Shown here one piece after another: positions 16,415 to 23,785 of a DNA stretch of 37,333 nucleotides; positions within the stretch are counted from its first letter, which is position 1; each line of letters opens with the position of its first letter. The stretch covers positions 1 through 37,333 of the forward strand of contig RPSH01000032.1 in the NCBI GenBank assembly GCA_003946805.1, given 5' to 3'. The DNA is from Bacillus sp. 2B10. GTDB lineage: Bacteria > Pseudomonadota > Alphaproteobacteria > Sphingomonadales > Sphingomonadaceae. The notes under the pieces were generated by a model that worked only from the letters and a program-made list of their open reading frames with translations, was not told where the DNA came from and made no database searches. The position numbers and the translations under genes were made by a program.

Positions 16415-17474
16415 CGACATCGAGCAACGTCATCGGCGCGCGTGTCGCCCGCCGGTCGGTCAGCGTCGTTTCCGGCCATTCCGCTGCGTCGACGATCCGG
16501 CGCGCCAGCACGCGCGGCAAACGGCCCCCCAGGATCAGCGCCTCGCAGTCCAAGGTGCGGCGAAGCACGCCGAACAGATAGGAGAAGCCCGACTGATGCT
16601 CGGCCAGCCAGTCCTCGACACCGGGCCATGCCGGATCGAACCGCGCGACCATGTCGGCGATCCCGGTGGTCGATACGCCGTGATCGGCGAGGCAGGCGCG
16701 AAGCGTCGCGAGATTGGGTGTGGTCCGTCCCGCCATCGGAAAGAGACCCGCGATCTCCCCCGCATTGCCGTGGCGACCCCGCATCAGCACCCCATCGACG
16801 ATGATCCCCGCGCCGAACCCCGAAGCGACGTTGACGTAGCACGAACTCGCATAGCGCGAGCCGACGCCAAGCAGGCGTTCCCCCAATGCCGCGGCGCTGG
16901 CGATGTTCTCGACGACGACAGGCATCGCTAGCCGACGCGATGCGTCCGCGCGCAGATCGACCAGCGCCCAGTCTTCCAGCTCTTCGGCCGGGTTCACCAT
17001 GTCGGGCGCGACGAAAAAGCCCGCGACGGCGATGCCGAGGCCATTCAGCCTGTCCGGTTCGATACCCAGCGACGTCAACGCCCCGGTCCCGAACGACGCG
17101 GCCGCGTCCAACAGGTCGCCACGCGGCATGCCCGGCATCGTGATCTCGGTGTGCGCGCGTACGCATCCGGCCAGGTCGAGCAGGACGACGTCCGCCCGAT
17201 CGGTCATCACCGACAGGCCAAGCGCAAAGGCCGCATCCGGCACGATATGGATGATATTGCTGGGTTGCCCCCGGCCTTCCGCAACGGTTGCCCCGGCGCG
17301 GACCAGGCCGGCCACTTCCAATTCCTCGGTCGCACGAAAGATCGCGGTGCCGGACAGGCCGGTTTCCCGGATCAGTACCGATCGCGATACGCTGCCGTGC
17401 CGCCTGATCGCAGCGAGCACCGTGCGTGCGCGCGCAGAAACGCCTGCGGCTCTCATCAAACGCCCCTTCATCAT
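16341..17474 (-). CDS. ROK-family transcriptional regulator
   Basis: A 377-residue repressor-like protein with an N-terminal winged helix-turn-helix (about residues 14-65: RTVLAAIRRHGSVSRSVLIR, LSGTAIFRATEELEVAGLVR) and a ROK/sugar-kinase-like domain (GLSVMTDRADVVLLDLAG; GLGIAVAGFF; GFGAGIIVDGVL; HGNAGEIAG). The catalytic Asp of active ROK kinases is lost: VENIASAAALGE has Ile191 where END is expected. The zinc Cys cluster is also absent. It should therefore bind a sugar ligand without phosphorylating it. It is transcribed away from the TonB receptor at 17584 across an AT-rich 109-base gap containing a dyad, which fits local control of the uptake genes. A later Met (residue 7) is an alternative start. 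Confidence 0.88.
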   Translation of the reverse strand: MMKGRLMRAAGVSARARTVLAAIRRHGSVSRSVLIRETGLSGTAIFRATEELEVAGLVRAGATVAEGRGQPSNIIHIVPDAAFALGLSVMTDRADVVLLDLAGCVRAHTEITMPGMPRGDLLDAAASFGTGALTSLGIEPDRLNGLGIAVAGFFVAPDMVNPAEELEDWALVDLRADASRRLAMPVVVENIASAAALGERLLGVGSRYASSCYVNVASGFGAGIIVDGVLMRGRHGNAGEIAGLFPMAGRTTPNLATLRACLADHGVSTTGIADMVARFDPAWPGVEDWLAEHQSGFSYLFGVLRRTLDCEALILGGRLPRVLARRIVDAAEWPETTLTDRRATRAPMTLLDVASLEPDLAGPLGAASLVFHRTLFD

Positions 17475-17530
17475 GCGCCCCGGCTACCGACCACGGTGAA
17501 AATCCGCCAGCAACGATTTACTGTCAATTA

Positions 17531-17549
17531 ATATCACACAACATGATAT
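17531..17549. promoter_or_regulatory. Operator-like inverted repeat in ROK/receptor divergent promoter
   Basis: Perfect 6-base arms ATATCA/TGATAT separated by 7 bases, within the most AT-rich short stretch of the neighbourhood (about 17515-17553). Overlapping TATATAA-like sequence may be the receptor's -10 element. The best candidate ligand is the adjacent ROK protein; this is inferred. Confidence 0.5.
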
Positions 17550-17583
17550 ATAAGGGTAGGAGACGATGGGGGACTGATTCGAA

Positions 17584-20325
17584 ATGCGTTGCCAAATCCG
17601 TTGGGTTCACGGCCTGCTGGCCGGCACGATGCTGACAAGCACCGCCGCGCTGGCGCAGTCGCAAGCGCCTGCTTCGGCTACGGAGCAAACTGCGGACGAA
17701 GGGTCCGAAGAGGGGCAGGAGATCGTCGTCACCGGCTTTCGCGCCTCACAGCGTTCAGCGACCAGGGCGAAGCGCGACTCCGCCGTGATCCTCGATGCCG
17801 TTTCGCAGGATGATGTAGGGCGGCTGCCCGACCTCAACATCGTCGAGGCCAGCCGGCGGATCACGGGTGTGTCCGTGGTCGGCGGTGCCGATCCGACCAA
17901 GAACCGTGACATCTATCAGCGCGCCACGATCCGCGGACTCGATCCCAGATATAATCTGGTGACGATCGACGGAATCCCGCTGGCCTCGCCCGACTGGGTG
18001 TTCCGCGGCGCACGGCTCGACATGCTGCCGTCGTCGCTCGTGTCGCGGATCGAGGCGATCAAGAGCGTCACCGCGCAATATGATCCGCACGCGCTGGGCG
18101 GCCAGATCAACATCGTGTCCAAGAGCGCCTTCGACGGACGCGGCGACCGCTTCTTCGTCATGAACGCCAATGGCGGCTACAACGACACCGCTGGCAAGCT
18201 CATCCGCAACGGCGGAGCATCGGTTCGTGCGGATGCGACCGGCGCGATGCGCTTCGGTGCCGATCGTACGTTCGGCATCGTCGCCTCGGTGGAGTATCAG
18301 CGGTTACCATCGAGCGCGCGGGCCGAGCTTCCTGGCGACAGCAATGGTGCGGGTTGGTCATACTTCACCGCGGCGGGTGCGCGAACGCCGTTCCCCAATC
18401 TGTCGACCGGATTCCTCGTGCCGGTGCGCAACCAGGATTATTTCTTCGAGAACATGCGAACCCGGGTGAGCGGCAATCTGAAGCTGGAATGGCGGCCCGA
18501 CGATGCGACCGAGGTATCGCTGTTTGGCGGCTATTATCACGACAAGGATACCGAAACCCGAAACGAGATCCTGACGCTGCCGACCGGCGCACCAACGGCC
18601 GTCACCGCGACGAGCGGCACGTTCGCGCAGGGCGATCTTCAGCAGGGGCTGACCTATCAGCCGGTCACGCGCGATACCTGGCTGATCGACGTCAAGGGGC
18701 GCCATGATTTCGGCGACGGCATCGTGCTCGACACGACGCTGGCGCGCTCGAAGGCGGAATACCGCGAGCTGCGCGAGATGATAAAGTACGACAGCAATCC
18801 GCGTGCCGGTACGTCGCAGTCAGGATTCCTGCCGGCGTTCGGCTATGGCTATACTATCGCAGACGGTCGCCCGAGGCTGACGCTCAACGACACCGCGGCG
18901 GCCAACAATCCCGACAGCTACCGTGCGCTCTATTATCGCAGCATCAACCGGGATCTCGATTCCACCGTCGATTTCGGCAAGGTCAACCTTGGCATCAACG
19001 CGACCGCCGACGATCGGGGTTTCGGGGCGAACGTCGGTGCGGCGGTCACGCGGACCGACCTGTCCTACGACCAGCGCTATACCGAATATGTCCCCGCCAA
19101 TGTCGCGGGGCAGGTAACCGCCGGAACGCTGCGCGGCATCCTCTACGAAAAGACCCCGACCGCCTATCTGACGCCGGCGGTTCGCTATCTCCTGATCGAC
19201 CGGCCGGCGGCATGGCAGCGTTTCGATAACAATCGCAGCGCGTTCACCACCACCGACCAGCGCGCCAACAACGCGGCCGACGATTTTCGCGATCTGGAGA
19301 CGACGAAGGCGGTTTATGCGCAGGGACTGTTCCGCGCCGATCGCTTCGATGTGCAGGCGGGTGTCCGCTACGATGCGACGACGCTGGTCATCGACACGAA
19401 CCAGGCGCCCACGACACGGGGTTCGACCGCGTACGAGCCGGTCCGTCGGACGACCGACTATGGCTATTGGCTTCCCTCCGCGCTGGCGACGTACCAGCTC
19501 GGTGACGGCATGCGGGTGCGGGCGGGCGTATCGAAGACGATCGGCCGACCTGACTATAGCCAATATGCCGCCCGCACCTCGTTCGGAATCGGCACGGACG
19601 GGACGCTGACGATCAATACCGGCAACCCCGATCTGAAACCGCGCGAGGCGTGGAACTACGACCTGTCCTACGAATGGTACATGGGCGCCGGGATGCTGTC
19701 GGTCGCCGGTTTCGTGAAGGACATCAGGAACGAGATCTTCACGAGCAGCCAGCAGGGTCCGGTCACCACCTTTCAGGGCGTGACGTATCAAAGCGTCTTC
19801 GTCAGCACGCCGCGCAATGCCGCCGGGGCGACGGTGAAGGGACTGGAGGTCGGCTATACGATCGATCGTATCGCCACGCTGCCGGGCTTGGGCTTCAATG
19901 CGAACTTTACGCTGCTCGATGGATCGTACCGTCAGCCGGTCAGCGCTGCGGGGATTGCATCGGGGCTGCCTGTGACCCGCAGGACGAGCGGACTGATCCA
20001 GCAGCCGGACTACATTGCCAACATGACGCTGTTCTATGCGACCGGGCCGGTCGAGCTGCGCGCATCGTACAACCGCATCGGCCGCGCGCTGCAATCGGCC
20101 GACGGCGACACGCCGACGCGAGACCTCTACCAGGAACCGCGCCAGCAGGTCGACGTGCAGGCGCGCCTGGCCGTGCGCGAAGGCGTGGAACTGGTCGGGC
20201 AGGTACAGAACCTGACCAAGGAACCGTTCGTCGTCCGCCAGGGTACGGGTCGCGACTATCTGAACTACTTCTTCCCCGTGGGCCGGACGTTCTGGCTCGG
20301 CCTGTCGTGGAAGCCGAACTGGTGA
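17584..20325 (+). CDS. TonB-dependent receptor (TIGR01782-like) of ROK-controlled locus
   Basis: A 913-residue outer-membrane receptor. The signal peptide ends at TSTAALA (residue 25). The TonB-box-like start is QEIVVTGFRASQRSATRAKR. The plug contains DDVGRLPDLNIVEASRRITG, RATIRGLDPRYNLVTIDGIP, SSLVSRIEAIKSVTAQYDPH and ALGGQINIVS. The barrel includes AGVSKTIGRPDYSQYA and NTGNPDLKPREAWNYDLS, and the chain ends FWLGLSWKPNW. The C-terminal Trp replaces the usual Phe but is accepted in barrels. A GGGGGA site lies about 11 bases upstream of the ATG. Its TGA overlaps the GTG of the next gene, so the two are coupled. The group it belongs to often imports oligosaccharides in sphingomonads and caulobacters, in line with the ROK and MFS neighbours. 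Confidence 0.9.
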   Translation: MRCQIRWVHGLLAGTMLTSTAALAQSQAPASATEQTADEGSEEGQEIVVTGFRASQRSATRAKRDSAVILDAVSQDDVGRLPDLNIVEASRRITGVSVVGGADPTKNRDIYQRATIRGLDPRYNLVTIDGIPLASPDWVFRGARLDMLPSSLVSRIEAIKSVTAQYDPHALGGQINIVSKSAFDGRGDRFFVMNANGGYNDTAGKLIRNGGASVRADATGAMRFGADRTFGIVASVEYQRLPSSARAELPGDSNGAGWSYFTAAGARTPFPNLSTGFLVPVRNQDYFFENMRTRVSGNLKLEWRPDDATEVSLFGGYYHDKDTETRNEILTLPTGAPTAVTATSGTFAQGDLQQGLTYQPVTRDTWLIDVKGRHDFGDGIVLDTTLARSKAEYRELREMIKYDSNPRAGTSQSGFLPAFGYGYTIADGRPRLTLNDTAAANNPDSYRALYYRSINRDLDSTVDFGKVNLGINATADDRGFGANVGAAVTRTDLSYDQRYTEYVPANVAGQVTAGTLRGILYEKTPTAYLTPAVRYLLIDRPAAWQRFDNNRSAFTTTDQRANNAADDFRDLETTKAVYAQGLFRADRFDVQAGVRYDATTLVIDTNQAPTTRGSTAYEPVRRTTDYGYWLPSALATYQLGDGMRVRAGVSKTIGRPDYSQYAARTSFGIGTDGTLTINTGNPDLKPREAWNYDLSYEWYMGAGMLSVAGFVKDIRNEIFTSSQQGPVTTFQGVTYQSVFVSTPRNAAGATVKGLEVGYTIDRIATLPGLGFNANFTLLDGSYRQPVSAAGIASGLPVTRRTSGLIQQPDYIANMTLFYATGPVELRASYNRIGRALQSADGDTPTRDLYQEPRQQVDVQARLAVREGVELVGQVQNLTKEPFVVRQGTGRDYLNYFFPVGRTFWLGLSWKPNW

Positions 20326-21455
20326 GGGGGTTTTCCTTTATCCTCGTGCTGGCGGGCATGTGCATGTCCGTCCCTCCGGCGCTGGCCGATGGCGGGCGGT
20401 CGACCGACACCGTGCGGATCGTCCTGAAATTCGTGAAGCGTGGCGCGGCGGACCTGCCCGTCGCGCGGTTCGATCCGACGTCGTGTTCGTCCTGCACGGT
20501 TGTCACCGCACCGTTGTTCAATGCAGAGAATGCGCGTGAGACGGTGATCGCGCTGAGCGTGCCGCGTCGGCGGTCGCTGGAACTCGCCTTCCAGGGACCA
20601 CGTGAGGCCGTCCGCCGGGTTATCCTCGAGGGTGGCGACCTGCCGTTCCGGTACGACGCGGGACGCATCGTCGTGCAGGTACCGCCGGTCGCCGCGGACG
20701 CCGTCACCGCGGCTGAAGTGGCGACGCACATCGTCGAGCCCGGTATGGTTTTGCGCTTCGAGCATGCCGATCCGGCGAGACGTGCCGGATTTTACGCGAC
20801 GGGGCCGTTCCCCGACGTGCAACGCCGCGCCGCCAACGTCCTGGAGTTCGCGCAACGCGAAGTTGTTCGCGAACTGCGGTTGGGCGAACAGGTCGAACGT
20901 GAGCATCTGGGCCGTATCCAGATCATGGGGTTCGACACCAACGCCCCCCACGGCCACACCGATGCCCCGCCGCACGTGCACATGCATCTGCGCTGGCCGG
21001 GCAATACGGGAACGCAGATCGGGCATTATTACATCGGTGCCGACGGCCTGCTGACCCACAATCAGGTGGGAGTGAAGGATATTCCCGGCAGGGAGCGCCG
21101 TTTCGGGCGTGGCGAGCCGTTCACGACGGTCGGTCCGAATGGCCGTGGAATCTACACCCACCGGATCACTACCGAAGGCTGGCTGGAGCTTGGTCGGGCC
21201 GGAGAGAAATCATGTCTGATCCAGCCCGATGGCAGCACCGGCTTTCAGTCGGGTGCGACGATCCGCTGCCCCGGACACCCTGTTACACGTATCAGGGTTG
21301 AGGACGATCGATCGCGTGGCGTCATCACCGTTGCAACCGGCGATGTAACCGAAACCTTCCGGTATGACACCGACACAGGGGCGTTGACCTCACCCGCTGC
21401 GGTCACGCCACCGGGGCCTTCCGTCTATCAGGACGAACCGATCAATCCAGCATAG
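20322..21455 (+). CDS. Secreted His-rich protein of unknown family, coupled to TonB receptor
   Basis: A 377-residue exported protein with a GTG start overlapping the receptor stop (GTGA at 20322-20325). The signal peptide is FILVLAGMCMSVPPALA, cleaved near residue 22. An N-terminal domain (about 25-190) contains a Cys pair (CSSC, 55-58). The core has a striking His cluster, APHGHTDAPPHVHMHLRWPG (residues 208-227), followed by His235 in IGHYYIG, His246 and His280. This arrangement suggests a metal site, as in cupin-like or lyase-like folds. A distal beta-rich domain with Cys298 and Cys316 follows. I do not recognise the family. Position in a ROK/MFS/TonB-receptor locus suggests it binds, modifies or cleaves the imported compound in the periplasm or at the surface. 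The frame is open far upstream only as overlap with the receptor. Confidence 0.75.
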   Translation: MRGFSFILVLAGMCMSVPPALADGGRSTDTVRIVLKFVKRGAADLPVARFDPTSCSSCTVVTAPLFNAENARETVIALSVPRRRSLELAFQGPREAVRRVILEGGDLPFRYDAGRIVVQVPPVAADAVTAAEVATHIVEPGMVLRFEHADPARRAGFYATGPFPDVQRRAANVLEFAQREVVRELRLGEQVEREHLGRIQIMGFDTNAPHGHTDAPPHVHMHLRWPGNTGTQIGHYYIGADGLLTHNQVGVKDIPGRERRFGRGEPFTTVGPNGRGIYTHRITTEGWLELGRAGEKSCLIQPDGSTGFQSGATIRCPGHPVTRIRVEDDRSRGVITVATGDVTETFRYDTDTGALTSPAAVTPPGPSVYQDEPINPA

Positions 21456-21606
21456 TCCGTTTGACGGGCCATGTCGGCAAACAGATGATTTCCGCGTGGC
21501 CGGGCCGGAACGATACAAACCGATCCCGAGATACGCCAAATCTACACGACCAACCCTGTCGCCTTGATCTGCCATGCGGAGATCGGGTTAGAAGGGTTTG
21601 TCGCAC

Positions 21607-22090
21607 ATGCTGGTGGTGTGGAAGCTCGACCGGCTCGGACGCTCGCTGCCGCACCTCCTGTCGATCATCACCGACTTCCGTACGCGCGACATCGCCTTCC
21701 GCTCGCTGACCGAGGCGATGGACACGACCACGCCGCACGGCGAACTGCTGTTCTCGATGTTCGGTGCGCTGGCGCAGTACGAGCGCGCACTGACCCGCGA
21801 GCGGGTGATGGCCGGGCTCGCCGCGGCGAAGCGCCGGGGGCGGCAGGGTGGCAGGCCGCCGATGATCGACGCGGAGAAGATCGAGGCGATCACCGCCGCG
21901 CTCGATGGCGGGGCCAGCAAGGCGGCGGTGTACCGCAACTTCGGGGTCGCCCGCTCGACGCTGATCGACACGCTGGCGCGGATCGGATGGACCGCTCCCG
22001 CCAGATCCCGATCCCGAGTGCCGCGTAGTTCCGTCCTGACCGAAGCGCAGCGCGCCGACCTCCTCGCCTTGCCGGAGAACGAAGCGACCC
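21607..22090 (+). pseudogene. Serine resolvase lacking its catalytic N-terminus, fused to start of Tn3-type transposase
   Basis: The frame begins at MLVVWKLDRLGRSLPHLL, which corresponds to about residue 65 of normal Tn3-family resolvases. The N-terminal part with the catalytic Ser (YARVS motif) is missing. The conserved FRSLTEAMDTTTPHGELLFS, ALAQYERALTRERVMAGLAA and a C-terminal helix-turn-helix (ASKAAVYRNFGVARSTLI) remain. From 22018 (GTG) the same frame reads PRSSVLTEAQRADLLALPEN, the typical start of a Tn3-family TnpA, and then degenerates near 22090. It is a relic of a Tn3-like transposon with adjacent resolvase and transposase, truncated on both sides. No transposon end repeat was seen. 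Confidence 0.8.
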
Positions 22091-22144
22091 GGTGCGTTAG
22101 AGGGATACGGATTCACGGTATACGGCAAGGCGACTTGCCGTGGG

Positions 22145-22579
22145 TCATATCCGCAGTTTTTCGATGCCAAGTTCGCGCCACATCCAGGTGAAGTCGTAGG
22201 TTGCCATCGGGTCGTTCGGGTCAGGTTTTGCGCCGCTGCGGTTTTCGAGGTGCTTGAGCCATGTCGTCAGTCGGTCGCGGCCGGCCGCGGTTTTCGCGGC
22301 CGCGCGTGGGGTGACGTCGCCGAGCATGCCGACCGGTTCGTCGAGGGTGGCGCGGTACTGGCGGTCGAGCATGGCGTGGACGAGTGGGGTCGCGATCTCC
22401 GGGGGGACGGCGGGTGCCGGTTCTGAGGCGGTCGGAACTTCGGCCCGCGCCGCCATGGCCTGTTCGACCGTCTCGATCGTGGTGAGCGGGGTACCGACCA
22501 GCCCGGCAAGCGCCTCGGCGAGCAGCGCAGTGCCACGCGCGGCGCGCTGGGCGGAGGTGACGGCCAGGATCAGGGCGCG
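22145..22579 (-). pseudogene. C-terminal fragment of an unidentified protein
   Basis: About 140 codons of protein-like sequence: ALILAVTSAQRAARGTALLA, LVHAMLDRQYRATLDEPVGM, DVTPRAAAKTAAGRDRLTTW, LKHLENRSGAK, and the tail DPMATYDFTWMWRELGIEKL ending at the stop at 22145. I have the impression of a conserved C-terminal domain known from alphaproteobacterial accessory genes but cannot name it. It has no start of its own and abuts a resolvase fragment on the same strand in a different frame, so it is a truncated relic carried in with the mobile debris. Confidence 0.5.
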
Positions 22580-22870
22580 ACCTCTCAACGCGCGCCTGCG
22601 CCAGACCCGCGCTGGTGCGCTTGCGGATCATCGCGCGCTCGAACGCGGCGAAGCTGCCGACCATCTGCATCATCATCCGACCTGCGTCCGTGTTGGTGTC
22701 GATCGCCTCGGTGAGCGAGCGAAAGCCCGCACCCACCGCCCGCCGCTGGCAGTTTCCTCGAACACGCGCCGGCAATCGGCTGCATCCGACGCGCGAGCCT
22801 GCGCCGCGCCGGACTGCTCCTCGCCCTTCGACACGCGGGCATAGCCGATCAGACAGGGTGAGTTTCCCAC
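22580..22870 (-). pseudogene. Serine resolvase remnant with internal deletion and frameshift
   Basis: The N-terminus with the catalytic Ser is present (LIGYARVSKGEEQS, then CRRVFEETASGGRW). The sequence then jumps, in another frame, to GAGFRSLTEAIDTNTDAGRM and MMQMVGSFAAFERAMIRKR, ending at SAGLAQARVE. About 45 central residues, including the VWKLDRL region, are missing, and the join is out of frame. It is not the missing half of the plus-strand resolvase at 21607: both copies contain the FRSLTEA segment and differ in sequence, so two different elements contributed. Confidence 0.75.
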
Positions 22871-22999
22871 GCATATGCCTTTCCCAAACGACCGTATCTG
22901 GAGGCTGGATCGGCCACGACGAATTTCCACCGCCTTCCGCCTTTCACGATCCTCCTTAATTCAAGCGCTGCATGGCAAGAGCTTTTTGAAGGATAATGG

Positions 23000-23485
23000 G
23001 TGGCCGCACGCATTCCGATGATCGCGTGGCACCGCACCGCATTACCGGCGCTGCCCGACAGCGAGGCGGCAGTCGTCGCGCACCACAGCCTCGATGCCGT
23101 CGACCTCGCCGCGATCGCTACCGCACGAACGCCGGCGACACGTCTTGGCTATGCGCTGCAACTATGCTGCCTGCGCTATCCGGGGAGCCACTTGGGCGCG
23201 GGCGAACTGATGCCGGCAATCATGCTCGACCATATCGCCGAACAGATCGGGGCGGCGACGAGCGTCATCGCAGGTTTCGCTAAGCGCATCCCGACCCGCT
23301 ACGACCAGCTTGCCGCAATCAAGGCTTGCTTCGGTTTCCGCGACCTCAGCCGCCCGTTGCGCGGGGACCTGATGGCGTGGCTGACGGGTGTGGCCATGCC
23401 GGTGATCGACGGACGCGTCCTGCCCGATCGCCTGCTGGCCGAAATGCGGGCCGGGCGCATCGACCTTGCCTGCTACGCCGCCTGA
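23000..23485 (+). pseudogene. Tn3-family transposase N-terminal fragment (DUF4158)
   Basis: Matches the N-terminal DUF4158 region of Tn3-type TnpA: ALPDSEAAVVAHHSLDAVDL, ATRLGYALQLCCLRYPG, MPAIMLDHIAEQIGA, KRIPTRYDQLAAIKACFGFR and DLSRPLRGDLMAWLTG. It breaks off after DRLLAEMRAGRI and stops at 23483-23485. A full TnpA is about 950-1000 residues, so more than 80 percent is missing, including the catalytic DDE domain. The first ~16 codons (from 23000) are not TnpA-like. It may be the continuation of the TnpA start at 22018, separated by inserted sequence, though the two pieces overlap slightly in the ALP region. Confidence 0.8.
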
Positions 23486-23785
23486 GATGAAGAAAGTCGA
23501 GCTCAGGGCCGATCGGTATTCAGGAGATGGCGTGCCGAAAACGGTGGTTCTGCGTGACCCGGAGTGCAGCGTACTGCCGGTACGTAAGCACCGGAAGCGC
23601 GCAAAACCGCCGTTTGCAGGCCGTCAGGGCTGAATGCCTATCGGCCCTTGAGTTGATCCATCCCTTTTTAAACGGGCGTCATCCCGGCGAAGGCTGGGAT
23701 CTCCGATGGTAGCACGCCGCAGGAGCCCATGGAGCCCCCAGCCTGCGCTGGGGTGACGTTTCCGTTCGAATGGATCAAACTCTGG
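23486..23785. other. Intergenic region
   Basis: No gene was seen on either strand. It contains the REP-type palindrome at 23678-23757 just before the 3' end of the autotransporter gene; otherwise there is no recognisable structure. Confidence 0.5.
23678..23757. repeat. REP-type palindromic repeat, copy 1
   Basis: Inverted 21-base arms starting GTCATCCCGGCG (23678-23698) and ending CGCTGGGGTGAC (23737-23757), with 3 mismatches and a 38-base centre. A second copy with the same outer arms lies at 30115-30195. It sits 28 bases past the autotransporter stop, so it may act as an mRNA 3' structure. Confidence 0.75.

Noticed and set aside
21456..23700. Tn3-type 38-base terminal repeats
   Set aside because: No GGGG-start terminal repeat pair was found, so transposon boundaries cannot be drawn.
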